From: Haplomitrium mnioides
Taxonomy: Eukaryota; Marchantiophyta; Haplomitriopsida; Calobryales
DNA: 49,347 nt
Assembly: GCA_049999725.1 (NCBI GenBank)
Contig: JBNGIS010032334.1
Span: forward strand, 1 to 49,347
Direction of reading: 5' to 3'
Positions 1 through 11,700 of the stretch are shown here, piece by piece. Both the position numbers and the translations under genes were made by a program. The notes under the pieces were generated by a model. The model was not told where the DNA came from. It saw only the letters and a program-made list of their open reading frames with translations, and did no database searches. Positions within the stretch are counted from its first letter, which is position 1, and every line of letters begins with the position of its first letter.

Positions 1-174
1 TTTTTGCTCTATTATGGTTGCTGAAATGACCAAAAACAATCTCCAAAAACTCATGTACTTTTTGTTTTTCAAAAGTTTCCTCGTTTTTGATGTTTTTTTA
101 TATGAAAAATCACAATTTTTCCCAAAAAAAAAAGTTCCTGTTCTGAGTAGCCTATTCCTGGTTCAAAGTAGTGG
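1..174 (+). repeat. Leader-like repeat, inverted copy at the right end of the window
   Basis: This AT-rich stretch aligns by eye, at roughly 80 percent identity, with the reverse complement of 47680-47851. Shared landmarks in order are CTCTATTATG, ATGAAAAATCACAATTTTT, GTTCCTGTTCTGAGTAGCCT and GGTTCAAAGTAGTGG. In both places the last landmark abuts the first recognisable gag-like sequence of a Ty3/gypsy body read in the same sense. It may be a retroelement 5' leader or LTR end, or the terminus of another repeat. No TG...CA LTR end or familiar primer-binding site is evident at the junction. Confidence 0.7.
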
Positions 175-1260
175 TTGTTTTGCTAGTTCGCAAGTGGAAG
201 CTGCCACCTATGGAATTGAGGTGGAGAGTGATTTTGCCCAACATGTGAAAACCAGTGGGCTCTAGAGTTGTGCTATGTCTGCAATAGAAGGAGGCAACAC
301 AAAATGAGAGTATTCGCCAAAGTTTGCCACTTCTATTAGATGGGATGATCTTGTAGACACTCTTTCGGTGCATGTCTATATTGCGAAAAATCAGCATGAG
401 GCACTTGTAGAAGAGAAAAGAAGGAGAGAAGAAGCTAGTGCTAGTAAAGAAAGGCCAACTTCAAAGAGGCCACAAAGAGGATAAAAGGTACAGCCTTCAA
501 GGGAAGAACATATGGAAGATATTTTACCTTCCACTTTGGAGAAGGGGAAAACCAAAGAGAAGGAAAAAGCTCCAACATACAAGTTACAATCTGACATTGA
601 GGTAGCTACAGACTAGAGAGAAGTATTGGAAGAGAGGGTACTCAAAGCAAAGATTGAGTTTACCTTGAGAGAGATCCTTGGGATTGCAAAGAAGGAATCC
701 CATGATGTGATTATTAATACTATCAAGAGAAAGAGACAATTGGTAGGGGAGACAGCAATGACCAATACTCTTGAGACAAGAGTAACCAATGAAGAGGAGC
801 TAGGATTAACTCGATGCTACACCAATCACAAAGTGCAATTAGATTAAGAGGAGGATAAATCCTTGAGTCATTATTTAAGGAGCCATTGGGCTCGAGCTAC
901 CATTGAGACTATAGTGAAGATTGAGGACTTGCCAAATCTAGTGATTGCACTAATTGATCATGGATCAGAGATTAATCTTGTCTCAAAAGATATCTATAAG
1001 AAAGGGAAGTGGCCAATCGATACCAATCATGGATGGGTGATTTGGACAGCCAACAACACACGAGGAGAGCTTTTTGAAGCTTGCCCAAATGTGAGAGTGA
1101 AGGTAGGAGATGTGGTCACGGAGCAGAACTTCTTTACATAGGAAGGCATTTCTTGCCTAGTCATCCTTGAGCACCTTTATATTACAACTGCAAAGATGGA
1201 AACAAAAGTGTTGGATGATGGATCTACAAATGTGTGGGTGAGAAGTTAGGATGGGAGGAA
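175..1260 (+). pseudogene. gag remnant and aspartic protease of the left Ty3 element
   Basis: The first part (175-860) translates to a lysine/glutamate-rich, low-complexity gag-like stretch with stops, for example near 841-847. The protease follows at about 863-1250. It has the hydrophobic-hydrophobic-D-x-G core as ALIDHGSEINLVS (Asp codon about 956), where retropepsins normally have D-S/T-G; the middle residue is His here. Downstream, after a stop at 1139-1141, a region of the type that carries the second protease motif can still be read in frame to about 1250. The capsid part of gag and a clean zinc knuckle are missing, so gag is truncated at the 174/175 junction or decayed beyond recognition. 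Confidence 0.7.
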
Positions 1261-2095
1261 GGTGGTGCAATTTCTAGCTATCCATGCAAACTATAAGAGG
1301 AATCGAGATAGCTTAAGCATATTCTCCTCCTACAATCACAGAGGAGTTTTAGGATTTTTTATGGGTGTTACAATAGAGCAAAACTATGGTGGTACAAAGG
1401 AGGAGGTGCTCTCGCTTCAACAAGAAAGTACCTTTTGTATAGGAGTAGTGAAATATTTTGAGACTAGGTTTGCTGTATATACGTAACTTGTTGACTTGGC
1501 TAGATAGCAGAAAAAAGAAATTCAAAGAGTTGAAAAAGATTTCAAAAAAATAGGTGTGATGGATGAAGAGAAAGAAATTGTTGGTGTATATATGGAACAA
1601 GGAATTGAAGATCCTATGGAGCTGCTTGCTACTATTGGATTTGGAGGTGATGATAAGGTGATGTGTTTATAGTCAAGAGAAATCTATTCAACCATTGAGT
1701 CATTTGCAGGATTGGAGGCTAGAGTGAACACCAGATATAAGACGGTTGAGAAGAAGGTAAAACCTATAGCTCAGGCTCTTCCCATTGATTCTAGTGAGCA
1801 AGTCAAGAAATCTTCAAAAGAGAAGAGTTTGAGAGAGATTTCAAAAATTGGGTATAAGTTTACCCCAACCATGTTGGAAGAACTAAAGATTGGATCGAGA
1901 GAGTTTCTCTTGCATAAAGAAGAGGATGGATTTAGATAGATGCTCAAGAAACATGGAAAAGAATTTTCTTTTAAACCTTAAGAAATAAGATGTGTGGATC
2001 TTGATGTGGTTGCACCAATGATTATTTTTACGGTTTAACATGCACTACATGCACTTTAGGATTTGAAGCCAATTCCAATACTAAAAGCACATCTA
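1261..2095 (+). pseudogene. Protease-RT linker region of the left Ty3 element
   Basis: Plus-strand open pieces at 1262-1486 and 1712-1939 continue the polyprotein between protease and reverse transcriptase. The second piece is rich in Lys and Glu (SEQVKKSSKEKSLREISKIG) and is followed by short in-frame fragments up to the first RT block. I recognise no domain here. It is assigned to the element only by position, strand and the similar density of stops. Confidence 0.5.
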
Positions 2096-2830
2096 CCAAA
2101 GCTCTTAGATCTCTTGACAAAGAAAATATAGACGAGGATTTTGGAGCCTTCCTTTGGTCTATATTCTAGCCGATGGTTTATAGTGCCTAAGAAAAGTGAG
2201 GCACTACGATTTATTCAAGATATCGAGTCAGTAAATCAAGTTAACAATCGAATATAAGGGTGGGACCAATTGTTGGAGAGTTTGGAGAAGTATTTGCTAT
2301 GAGAGCTATCTATTCTATAGGTGATCTTTATTCTAGTTATGACCAATTCTAGCTTGTTGAAGGGAGTAGAGATATAACAACTATGAGGACACCATTGGGT
2401 TTATTGAGAATGTGCACTTTACCTCAAGGTGCTACAAACTCCGTGGTAGATATGATGAATGGGATGAACAAGGTTATGAGAGACTTTATCCTAGAAAAAA
2501 CTATGCCATTCCTTGATAACATTCCAATCAAAGGATGTATAGAAGAATGCAAGAATGGAGCTTTAGATGAGAGAGGGTGCCAAAAATTTGTTATGGATCA
2601 TATTGCAGATTGAGACCAGATATTACAAAGGCTGGAATAGGTACATCTGACATCATCGAGGGTGAAATCATCTTTTGAAGTTCATGAGATTGTGATTGTT
2701 GGGCATTTGTGTGGCTGGTTTGGTAGAAAACTTGATCAAAAGAAAATTGATGCCATTTAACGACTAAATGATACATGCAGCTCAGCTATGGAGGTACGCA
2801 GATTTCTAGGGGCATGTATTTTCTACCATG
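2096..2830 (+). pseudogene. Reverse transcriptase of the left Ty3 element, inactivated
   Basis: The palm domain is visible in fragments. The block RFIQDIESVNQVN lies around 2208-2248, in another frame from its neighbours. TPLGLLRMCTLPQGATNSV is at about 2386-2445, and the catalytic block reads FLDNIPIKG at about 2509-2535. RT needs two adjacent aspartates in this block; the second is Asn here (GAT AAC), so even a repaired frame would lack polymerase activity. The thumb/connection part, VRRFLGACIFYHV, follows near 2794-2830. Several frameshifts and stops separate the pieces. The order and the FLD pair make the RT assignment secure. Confidence 0.85.
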
Positions 2831-3375
2831 TATGAATCGCTCATTTTGCCTATGTGGCACATCCTTTGTATGATTTGTTGTGCAAAGGAGAGGAGTTTCG
2901 GTGGGAAGACATCTATACGAGAGCTATGCAAAAGCTAAAGAAAGTATTATCTTCTCAGTTTTTCCTTCGGAGAGTGAGTTATGGAAATAAAAGGCATGTG
3001 ATATTGACTATAAATGCTAGTCCTATTGCTATAGGCTGGGCAATTGGGCAAGATGATGAGGAAGGAAACTGATTTGTAATTTGGTTTGGAGCCAAAATAT
3101 TGAGCAAATGACAAAGAAGCTATTCATAGATAAAGAGAGAGATATGGGAGGTGGTTGCAGCTATGAAAGCTAAGAAAGAATATCTTATTGGAGCATCACT
3201 GATTGTGGAAACAGATTGCTTACCTTTGATGGGGATGATTACCAATTGTAACACGCTTCATATTGCAATGTTGCAATGGATTGCTTATATCAAGTCATTG
3301 AATCCATAATTCAAACATATAACAAGAAAGGAAAATCTAGTGGCAGATATTCTCTCTCAAGCTTCATATAAGCAA
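2831..3375 (+). pseudogene. RNase H domain of the left Ty3 element
   Basis: After the RT thumb the frame reads HPLYDLLCKGEEFRWE, typical of the RT-RNase H connection. It continues through LTINASPIAIGWAIGQ, where RNase H normally has Asp-Ala-Ser and this copy has Asn-Ala-Ser. VETDCLPLMGMI (about 3205-3243) and ENLVADILSQ (about 3334-3363) correspond to later RNase H motifs that hold conserved Asp residues; both Asp are kept. Stops interrupt the domain near 3070 and 3106 and again near 3307. Loss of the first acidic residue plus the stops indicates a dead domain. Confidence 0.75.
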
Positions 3376-4640
3376 GAAGAGGAGATGATTGAGGATATTG
3401 ATGATGTAAGAACTGAATTTTATTGACGTGCACTGAAAAGAGATAATGAGTAGAAAGAGCTATTCATGGAAGAGCTTTATGATGGAGAGTGGCTAGATAT
3501 TGGCCATTATTTGAGTACCTTGAAAAGGAGACCAAAGTGGAATGAAGCTCAAATCAAGCAAGTGACACAAAATTCCTACAATTATTTACTAGCAAGAGGC
3601 TACTTATGGAAGAGGGCAAAAAAGGGCTATGATATACCAAGAAGAGTGGTGTGTGAGAAAGAGGTACAAAACAAATTGCTCGATGAGTTTCATAGTAGTT
3701 TATGGGCTGGATATAGCGGAATCTATAGGACTTTTTCCAAATTGAAAGAAAAATATTGGTGGAGAAACATGTACAAAGATGTGATTGTATTTGTTGAGTC
3801 TTGTCAAACATGCCAAATGTATTCCGATATTAGACACAGAGATGGAATACATCCAACTTATCTACTTGCTTTACATTATAAATAGGTGGTGGATCTAGTT
3901 GTTATACCTTTTGGCAAATGAAACATTTGGTCATAGCACGAGAAGATCTATCTAATAAAGTTGAAGGAAGAGCAATAAAACCAAGGCAATAGAAAATATT
4001 TGTCAGTTTGACTAGAAGATATAGTTTCCAGGTATGGTTGTGTGGGTAAGATCATAGCTGATAGAGGAGAATTGAACACTCATGAAGCTAGAGATTTCCT
4101 TCTGAGATGTGGGATTAAGCTTGCTCTCACTACAACATATAATCCTAAAGGAAATGCTAAGAGTGAGCATGAGCATCCTCCTATTGTCAAGGCTCTTGTC
4201 AAAGCTTGTAGAAGGAGAGCAGGTGAGTGGCCAAGGCTGCTCTTATTTGCACTTTAGGTTGACAGGACTACTCATAGCTCAGTGACTGACTATATGCTAG
4301 TTGAGTTGATGCAGGGGCAAAAACCAGGCATGCCTATTGAGGAGAGTATATTGAGTTGGAGTGTCTTACCTTGGCAAGACCAGATCTCAAGAGAAGAGCT
4401 TCTTGCATTGAATTTAGGCTTGAGAACATCCAGATAGCAGTGGAAAGGCTAAAAAAAGGCAAGGTTGAAAAACAAAGAAAGATTTGACTAACAACATAGA
4501 GTGAAGCCACGTGAGCTACAAGAAGTCGATTGGGTATTGCTTTATGACAACAACTTAGATTGGAGTTGTGCCAATGTCTAAAGGGGAAGATAATCTAGAA
4601 GAGCCAGAGGAAGACTACACTTAAGAAGAAGAAGAAACTC
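3376..4640 (+). pseudogene. Integrase of the left Ty3 element, inactivated
   Basis: The longest open stretch (3466-3885, 139 codons) contains the integrase zinc-binding end: a His-rich start near LLDEFHSSLWAGYSG, then YWWRNMYKDV and C-x2-C as ESCQTCQMY. The first His position is not a clean HHCC. The catalytic core is damaged around 3886-4030 by stops. It resumes with IIADRGELNT (second Asp) and YNPKGNAKSEHEHPP (Glu region) at about 4050-4180. A Trp codon appears to have become TAG at 4255-4257, just before VDRTTHSSVT. The C-terminal part continues in fragments to about 4640. No chromodomain is visible. Confidence 0.8.
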
Positions 4641-4948
4641 TCTAACGCCGACCACAACGTCTGCTTTCTTGGTGTCTACCAAAGGATGCATAGGTTTAAA
4701 GAGGGTGGTTGTCATGTTGTGGTTCGGCTAGTGTGTAGAAAGATAACAAAAGAAGGGAGAAATAGAGTCTTCTTATCACCGATAAATTCAGAGAAAATCA
4801 CCAAAGTAGTAGTAGAGCACTTTCGAGAACCTTCTAGAATAAGAAATTTAGTATATGTCAGTGCAACATGGAAAGTGCTCTAGATATGGTGAATAGAGAA
4901 AGGGTCAGCCTATTGACTCTTTGAGGATTGTCTAGATTGCATCCAAAT
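4641..4948 (+). other. Residual 3' part of the left Ty3 element
   Basis: A short open frame at 4686-4883 includes residues such as ITKEGRNRVFLSPINSEKI. It lies after the integrase on the same strand. I do not recognise a domain; it could be the decayed end of the polyprotein or the start of 3' untranslated sequence. Confidence 0.35.
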
Positions 4949-4987
4949 ATCTTTTAAAGATAAAAAGAAGATTGGGGAGGGGGGGGG
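4949..4987 (+). other. Purine-rich tract at the 3' end of the left element (possible polypurine tract)
   Basis: An almost uninterrupted run of A and G ends in nine or more G residues directly at an assembly gap. Its position downstream of integrase fits the polypurine tract that primes plus-strand synthesis just before the 3' LTR. The LTR start itself would fall in the gap, so the assignment is not proven; the G run may also explain why assembly broke here. Confidence 0.45.
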
Positions 4988-5087
4988 NNNNNNNNNNNNN
5001 NNNNNNNNNNNNNNNNNNNNNNNNNNNNNNNNNNNNNNNNNNNNNNNNNNNNNNNNNNNNNNNNNNNNNNNNNNNNNNNNNNNNNNN
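4988..5087. other. Assembly gap of 100 N
   Basis: Exactly 100 N, the usual placeholder for a gap of unknown size. Continuity between the left element and what follows should not be assumed. Confidence 0.97.
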
Positions 5088-5290
5088 TCGCGATATCATC
5101 GGGAGATACAATAGAGGAGTTCGAAGAGGTACCAGTTCTATCAGAGCAAGGAGGTTTGACAGTGGAGCTCAAATTGCTCATGGGTCAAGATATCAGCGAT
5201 GGACAGAGGATTTTTTGTTTCTCCTAACTTTCCTCTTCCGAATCCTTTTTTGTTGGTTTGCGAATTATTCCTCAAGATAATTTTTGTTAG
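5088..5290. other. Unassigned fragment after the gap
   Basis: This stretch is less AT-rich than its surroundings. It reads on the plus strand as a short Arg/Gly/Ser-rich piece (RGVRRGTSSIRARRFDSGAQ) ending in a hydrophobic run. It could be part of a retroelement interrupted by the gap. No family is recognisable. Confidence 0.3.
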
Positions 5291-6842
5291 TAGACTGTCT
5301 ATCACTTCGGTGATAATTTCTTGAATTCAGTCATGAACTCACATATTCTAGTATTGTTACCAATTATCATCTATGGGGAGTAATGGGACCTCATGATCTA
5401 TATTCTGACCTGATTTGAAGTGGAGTTTTTTTGAGTCGTTTTCAAATGAGACTTTGGGTAAATGTTGAATAGTTGACATAAAACATTTGAGTGACTTCAT
5501 CAACTTATTAACTGATCAAGGAAAAAATAGTTTCCATGTTGTTTATGTCTTATTTTTGCTCTGTTTCACCAAAGGGTTTACTTAGTGTTGTTCTTAAAAC
5601 AAGTGAAAAAGGAGTTCACTTTCTTTTAGTAAAAACCCTAAAAGGAAGAAAAGAAGGGGTTGAGTTTCATGAAGGTTCGAGGAGTTTCAAGAGAAGGAGC
5701 AGTTAAATTAGGGCATAAATCAAAATCTCACAAAGAGTAGCATCCCTTTGCAAGACATTTTGAGTCATTTGGAGATCTACATACATACTTATAGGCGGTT
5801 GAAGGCAAAGGGATTGAATGGAAGATAGCTTCACATTTGGGTGATTGCGATGCTTGTATGAAAATTTTGGACAAAAGACAGAATATATTTGGAAAGCTGA
5901 CAACAAGGGCTACATTTTTTTTTATCAAATTGCAAATCATTTGGAGTTCTAGTCATTCTAAGACAGCCAATTGAAGTTGAAGAAACATTATTGAGGTTCT
6001 TCAAACTCACTTTTCTTTTGACATTGGAAATGTGACCTCTGTCTCTATACCAAGAGCAATACAAAAGCTGAAAATTTGTGGGAAGCCAGAGTTGGGTGTG
6101 AAAAACGTTTCTGTGAAATTTCAAGCTAAGATCATTTGAATAAAAAGAGCTATTACTTGGAAAAATTTATGAGTGTTGGGTTTTTGGTCTTTTTAAACAA
6201 CAATTAAGTTTTTGTTTTTGGTGAGCATTAGACTGTGCATTTCCCACTGAAAATTTGTACACAAATTTTTTAGACAACTTTTAATCTAGACTAGGAGTTA
6301 TAGATCAAAAAACTCAACAAACCTTACATTATTACTAACCAAAAATCGAGTTCAAAGTGGGAAAGGTATACTTACCCTTCATCTTTGAACAAAAAAAGAA
6401 TTCAAGGCACAAAGGCTATAGGCCTTAATATCTGCTATATGTGCTTCATTACAATAATATAGGGAACAAAGCATCAGTCTTTCACACAACTTTCTCCATA
6501 GCCATATACCTAGTGTATTCTGAGACCTAGATTACTGTCACAGGACAACGTAACATGCAAATCATATTGTAGGGGATATGTTGTTGATGCATTGAATGGG
6601 ATAATTTGTTGCCAAGTGTGGAGTTTGACTACAACCACTCCAATCAACCAAGTTCAAGTTTAGCACTAATTTTCACTAACTATACTCAATACACGATGGT
6701 AACTAAATAGTCTTCTTTCTTCTTCCTAATATTTCTAATGCTTCTAACTTTTTATCTATCTTAATTTCTTCATTGCAAGATAACTATATTCATATTATTA
6801 TTGCTACAAGCTTTTTAAAAGGTTATATTTTGCTACAAACAA
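5291..6842. other. AT-rich stretch without an identifiable gene
   Basis: Small protein-like pieces occur on the plus strand between about 5730 and 6125, for example EGKGIEWKIASHLGDCDACM and later KLKICGKPELGVKNVSVKF. They lie in different frames with stops between them. This may be a very old coding remnant, possibly of a retroelement. I see no RNA gene, no clear LTR and no tandem repeat. Confidence 0.35.
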
Positions 6843-7600
6843 CTACTACTTTGAACTAGAAACTGCTACTGAGTTCCTATTTGATTTCAGGCTCAAGAAC
6901 CTTTTTTTTTTTTTTTCCAAATTTGTGTTTCAAAAATTATGTTTTTTTTATAGTTGTGAATTTTTTTATCAAAATAACTCTTTAGCTTGAAATTTTCTTT
7001 ATTCAAATACTAACTATATTTTGGAAAAAACTTTGTACTCAATATTTAGCCAAAGAAAATAAATTTCAAAATATTATCTTACATTGACATATAAAAACTA
7101 GATAGGATATTAAAAAAAAACATGCTAAACTTAAATCACTATATTCAAATATTTTTCTTATAATTTTCAGAAGAACTTTTAGTTACAAAAACCTAAAACA
7201 TTTACTAGAAATAAATTAGAAAAAAAGACCATGATGTAACAAGGACTCACATCTTAAATCTATAGTCTACTAAGAGTTGCTCTAAAATTCTCTTTACTTA
7301 TAGAAAAGATGAAAAACAATAATAGCTATGCTTGCATAGACTTCTGCACGCATAGAACTAATCTCTTGTAACTCACACAAATGAATTCCAAAAATAAAAT
7401 CACAAAAGTGACTTAGTTGAAGGATGATGTACTAATTCAAGATTGTAATAAATGTAATACAAAGATAACCAATAAACCAAAAAATTCCTATGTGCAAAGA
7501 TAATTTGTGTCAAAAAAGAAATCATTTGAACATGAACGCCTATGTTAGCATAGACTTCCTTGCTTACTTTTACTTAACACATGATGTTTTATGCAAAAAT
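6843..7600 (+). repeat. Diverged relative of the right-hand flank repeat
   Basis: The start (ACTACTTTGAACtagaaactgctactgag) resembles the plus-strand sequence at 47681 (CACTACTTTGAACCaagaacaggctactc) and is followed by a poly-T run as in the right copy. Further in, 7325-7360 and 7539-7556 contain the palindromic motif of the 52-bp repeats at 48570-48925: CTATGCTTGCATAG and CTATGTTAGCATAG, each followed by ACTTC. The similarity is patchy, so this is a distant copy in the same orientation as 47680-49347. Confidence 0.45.
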
Positions 7601-7753
7601 CATTTTTATTCTAAGAAAGTAGATTGTCAAGCAAGAACCTAAAAACTTATACATTAAATTTTGTCTAAATGAGTGATCATTTACTAAAATACATTGGATC
7701 TTAGACTTGATATTTGTTTGGAAAGAAACGCTTTATTATTTAATAAAAGTATA
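7601..7753. other. AT-rich spacer, nothing recognised
   Basis: Short AT-rich sequence between the diverged repeat and the gene remnant. I see no motif or repeat in it. Confidence 0.5.
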
Positions 7754-8420
7754 TCAATCTGCAACTTCTTTTTCAGTCTTGTCCTCTTGAGAACTGATGG
7801 TGTCAATTAGATCAACAGACTAAGAAGCTTGGGAATCTACAATCGAAAAACAATCATGTCGTAGCTTTCCAGTCTCCAAAATATCTACTAAGGCACCAAA
7901 AACACCACTAATACCAAGAGGAACAGACTCCTTATGGTACGAGTATACAATCTTAGACTTGGTGACATCTGATGGCAAAGATGCTATCGTCAAAGCTATT
8001 TGTAGAATACATATAGACTATCGTCCATCATATTCTATAGTTATACAACTTCTTATTAATTTTGGAGTAGAGACAAGACATATGCATGACCCAGAGAGAT
8101 CTAGGATCCAATCTTGCTCAGAAGATAAATTGTCAATAAAAAATTGTACATCGCTTACAACTTCTGGTAAACATTTATAGGAGCATCATCTCTTGGATGT
8201 TTTAATTTAGCAAAAACTACATAACAACTAAAACCACTATGCATTATTTGTCTGGAGTGTCCAGCTGCATCTTCAAATTGAATATTGAAAAGTTTGATGC
8301 TCTGCCTCCTTTTTTTTGTCAAGTATCTTATAGTCCATTATTTGTGAGCATGTGCGATTCAAGGACCACCACATTGATGGATGTTGGTTTTGTCTCTATA
8401 ATAGTCAAATCAAAATATAT
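7754..8420 (-). pseudogene. Unrecognised protein-gene remnant
   Basis: Read on the minus strand from about 8174 down to a TGA at 7754-7756, one frame gives about 140 residues with only two internal TAG stops (8018-8020 and 7820-7822). The composition is convincingly protein-like; segments include LPEVVSDVQFFIDNLSSEQD, SLPSDVTKSKIVYSYHKESV and GISGVFGALVDILETGKLRH. Upstream, after a one-base frame change near 8175, another open piece includes EDAAGHSRQIMHSGFSCYVV and FAKLKHPRDDAPINVY. A third, around 8350-8410, reads KPTSINVVVLESHMLTNNGL. None of this matches a transposon domain I know. It may be a captured or processed host gene fragment. No start, introns or promoter can be defined. Confidence 0.5.
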
Positions 8421-8755
8421 AAGAAATTGCAAGAAAATAAATCAAGTAGAAAAAAATATACTAACAAGCAAAAAAAACTTAAAGATGACTTATGAGATGT
8501 TGTGGTAAATTGTGTAGTAGACTTCTAAATGTGCATCCTCCACAATGCTGAATTGCTACGACAAATGGATGATAACTAAAAACCAAAACTTTGAAGTAGT
8601 GATTGGTGCAGAAAAAGTAGTCACATCAAAAATTTCATCCTTGTTGAAAGGCTCGAAATCATCATGTTTGTATTCTTTAAGATTGTAACGGTAAGGAATG
8701 TCAATGTGTGCATGGATTTTAACAGTATGGAATTTTAACGGTATAAGATTATAAC
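8421..8755. other. Left border of the satellite array
   Basis: AT-rich sequence without a gene. The last 80 bases contain a few irregular copies of a TAACGGT-like motif (near 8687, 8736 and 8752) directly before the first recognisable satellite monomer. Confidence 0.5.
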
Positions 8756-11700
8756 GGATTTTATGTTATAATTCATAACTATGAATTATGTAGTGGTATT
8801 TTTTCCCTCTCAAGAAAACATGAGCGTTTTGATGAGACCACACACAAATAAGATTTCATATTATGTTTATACGTACTAATTATGTGGTGGTGCTTTTTCT
8901 CCCAAAAGAAAGCGAAAGGGTTTTTATGAGACCACATATATATAAAATTTCATATTATGTTCATACCCATAAATTATGTGGTGAAGTTTTTTCCCTCAGA
9001 CAAAAGCAGCAGGGTTTTGATTAGACCACATATAAATAGAGTTTTATATTTTAGTCATAGCTATGAATTATGTGGTGGTGGGTTTTCCCTCAAAAGCAAG
9101 CGGGAGGGTTTTGATGACACCACAGATAAATAGGATTTCATTTTATGTTCATATCTATGAATTACATGGTGGTTTTGTTTTCTTTGAAAAGAAAGCCGAA
9201 GGGTTTTGATGAGACATAACATAAATAGGATTTCATAATATATTCATACTCATGAATTTTATGGTTGTATGTTTTCTCTCTGAAGAAAGCGGGAGGGTTT
9301 TGATAACACCACACATAAATAGGATTTCATATTATGTTCATACCTATGAATTATGTGGTGGTGTTTTTTCCCTCAGAAGAAAGCAAGATGGTTTTGATGA
9401 GACCACACATAAATAGGATTTCATACTATGTTCATACATATGAATTACGTGGTGGTATTATTTCCCTCAGAGGAAAGAGGGAAGGTTTTCATGAGACCAC
9501 ACATAAAAAGAATTTCATGTTATCTTCATACCTATGAATTATGTGGTGGTATTTCTTTCCCTCAGAAGAAGTAGGAGGGTTTTCTTGACACCACACATAA
9601 ATAGGATTTCATATTGTGTTCACACATATGAATTATGTGGTGGTGATTTTTCCCTCAAAAGAAAGCCAGAGGGTTTTGATAAGACCACACATAAATAAGA
9701 TTTTATAGTATGTCCATACATATGAATTATGTGGTGGTATTTTTTTCCTCAGAAGAAAGTGGGAGGGTTTTGATGAGACCACACATAAATAGGATTTCAT
9801 ATTGTGTTCATACCTATAAATGATGTGGTGGTATTTATCCGCTCAGAAGAAAGCGGGACGGTTTCTATGAGACCAGAGATAAATAGGATTTCATATTATA
9901 TTCATACCTATAATTTATATGGTGGTGTTTTTTCCCTCAGACAAAGGCGGGAGGGTTTCGATCAGACCACTCATATATAGGATTTCATGCTATGTTCATA
10001 CGTATGAATTACATGGTGGTGTTTTCTCCCTCAAAGAAAGGAGAAGGGTTTTGATTAGACCACACATAAATAGGATTTCATATTATGTTCATACTTATGA
10101 ATTATATGGTTGTTCTTTTTCCCTTAGAAGAAACTGAGAGGGTTTTGATGAGACCAGATATAAATAGGATTTTATATTATATTCATACCTATGAATTTTG
10201 TGGTGGATTTGTTTTAATGAGAAGAAAGCGCGAGGGTTTTAATGAGACCACACATAAATAGGATTTCATAATATAATCAAACCTATGAATTATGTGGTCG
10301 TAATTTTTCCCTAAAAAAAAAGCAGGAGGGTTTTGATGAGACCACACATAAATAAAAATTCATATTTTGTTCATACCTATGAATTATGTTCTGGTGATTT
10401 TTCCCTCTGAAAAAAGCCTGAGGGTTTTGATGACACCATTGATAAATAGGATTTCATTTTATGTTCATACCTATGAATTACATGGTGGTATTTTCACCTT
10501 GAGAAGAAAGCCAGAGGGTTTTTATGAGACCACACATAAATAGGATTTCATATTATATTCATACCTATGAATTATGTGGTGGTATGTTTTCGCTCTGAAG
10601 AAAGCGAGAGAGTTTTGATGGGACTACACATAAATAGGATTTCATATTATATTCATATATATGAATTATTTGGTGGTATTTTTCAATAAAATAAAAGCGG
10701 GAGGGTTTTAATGAGACCACATATAAATAGGATTTCATATTGTGTTCATACTTATGAATTATGTGGTGGTAATTTTTCCCTGAGAAGAAAGTCAGAGGGT
10801 TTTGACAAGACCACACATAAATAGGATTTTTATATTTTAATACATATGAATTATGTGGTGGTATTTTCTCCCTCAAAAGAAAGTGAGAGGGTTTTGATGA
10901 AACCACACATGAATAGGATTTCATATTGTGTTTATACCTATAAATGATGTGGTGGTATTTTTCCCCTCGGAAGAAAGCGGGAGGTTTTTTATAAGACTAC
11001 AGATAAATAGGATTTCATATTATATTAATACCTATGAGTTATATGGTGGTGCTTTTTCCGTCAAACAAAGGCGTGAGGGTTTCGATTAGACCACTTATAT
11101 ATAGATTTCATGTTATGTTCGTACGTATGAATTACATGGTGGTGTTTTCTCCCTCAGAAGAACAGAGAAGGGTTTTGATTAGACCAGACATAAATAGGAT
11201 TTCATATTATGTTTATATTTATGAATTATATGGTTGTTCTTTTTCTCTTAGAAGAAAGCCAGAGGGTTTTGATGAGACCAGACATAAATAGAATCTCATA
11301 TTATACTCACACCTATGAATTATGTGGTTGTTTTCTTTCAATGAGAAGAAAGCGCGAGGGTTTTAAGAAGACCACACATAAATAGGATTTCATATTTTAG
11401 TCATACCTATGAGTTATGTGGTGGTATTTTTTCCCTAAAAAAAAGCGAGAGGGTTTTGATGAGACCACACATAAATAAAATTTCATATTTTGTTCATACC
11501 TATGAATTATGTGCTGGTGGTTTTTCCTTGAGAAGAAAGCCGGAGGGTTTTGATGACACCATAGATAAATAGAATTTCATTTTATGTTCATACTTATCAA
11601 TTACATGGTGGTATTTTTGCCCTAAGAAGAAAGCTGGAGGGTTTTCATGAGACCACACATAAACAAGATTCTATATTATATTCATACCTATGAATTATGT

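Larger units (their letters stand above)
175..4987 (+). mobile_element. Degenerate Ty3/gypsy retrotransposon body (left element)
   Basis: Frame fragments on the plus strand follow the Ty3/gypsy order protease, reverse transcriptase, RNase H, integrase. Reading is broken by many in-frame stops and several frameshifts, so nothing is translatable. The motif style (TPLGLLRM..LPQGATNSV in RT, DRTTHSSVT in the integrase tail) differs clearly from the right-hand element, so these are two lineages. From memory this style resembles Ty3 elements common in fungi and some early land plants; that is a recollection, not a search result. No LTR is identifiable: the 5' end lies at or beyond the window start, and the 3' end runs into an assembly gap after a purine-rich tract. 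Confidence 0.85.

Noticed and set aside
5630-5645. AAAACCCTAAAAGG, resembling the plant telomere repeat
   Set aside because: Only a single unit is present, with no tandem TTTAGGG/CCCTAAA run.
5703-6124. Three overlapping minus-strand frames of 67-97 codons
   Set aside because: The composition is typical of AT-rich noncoding sequence and the frames overlap each other; the plus strand looks slightly more protein-like but is also broken.
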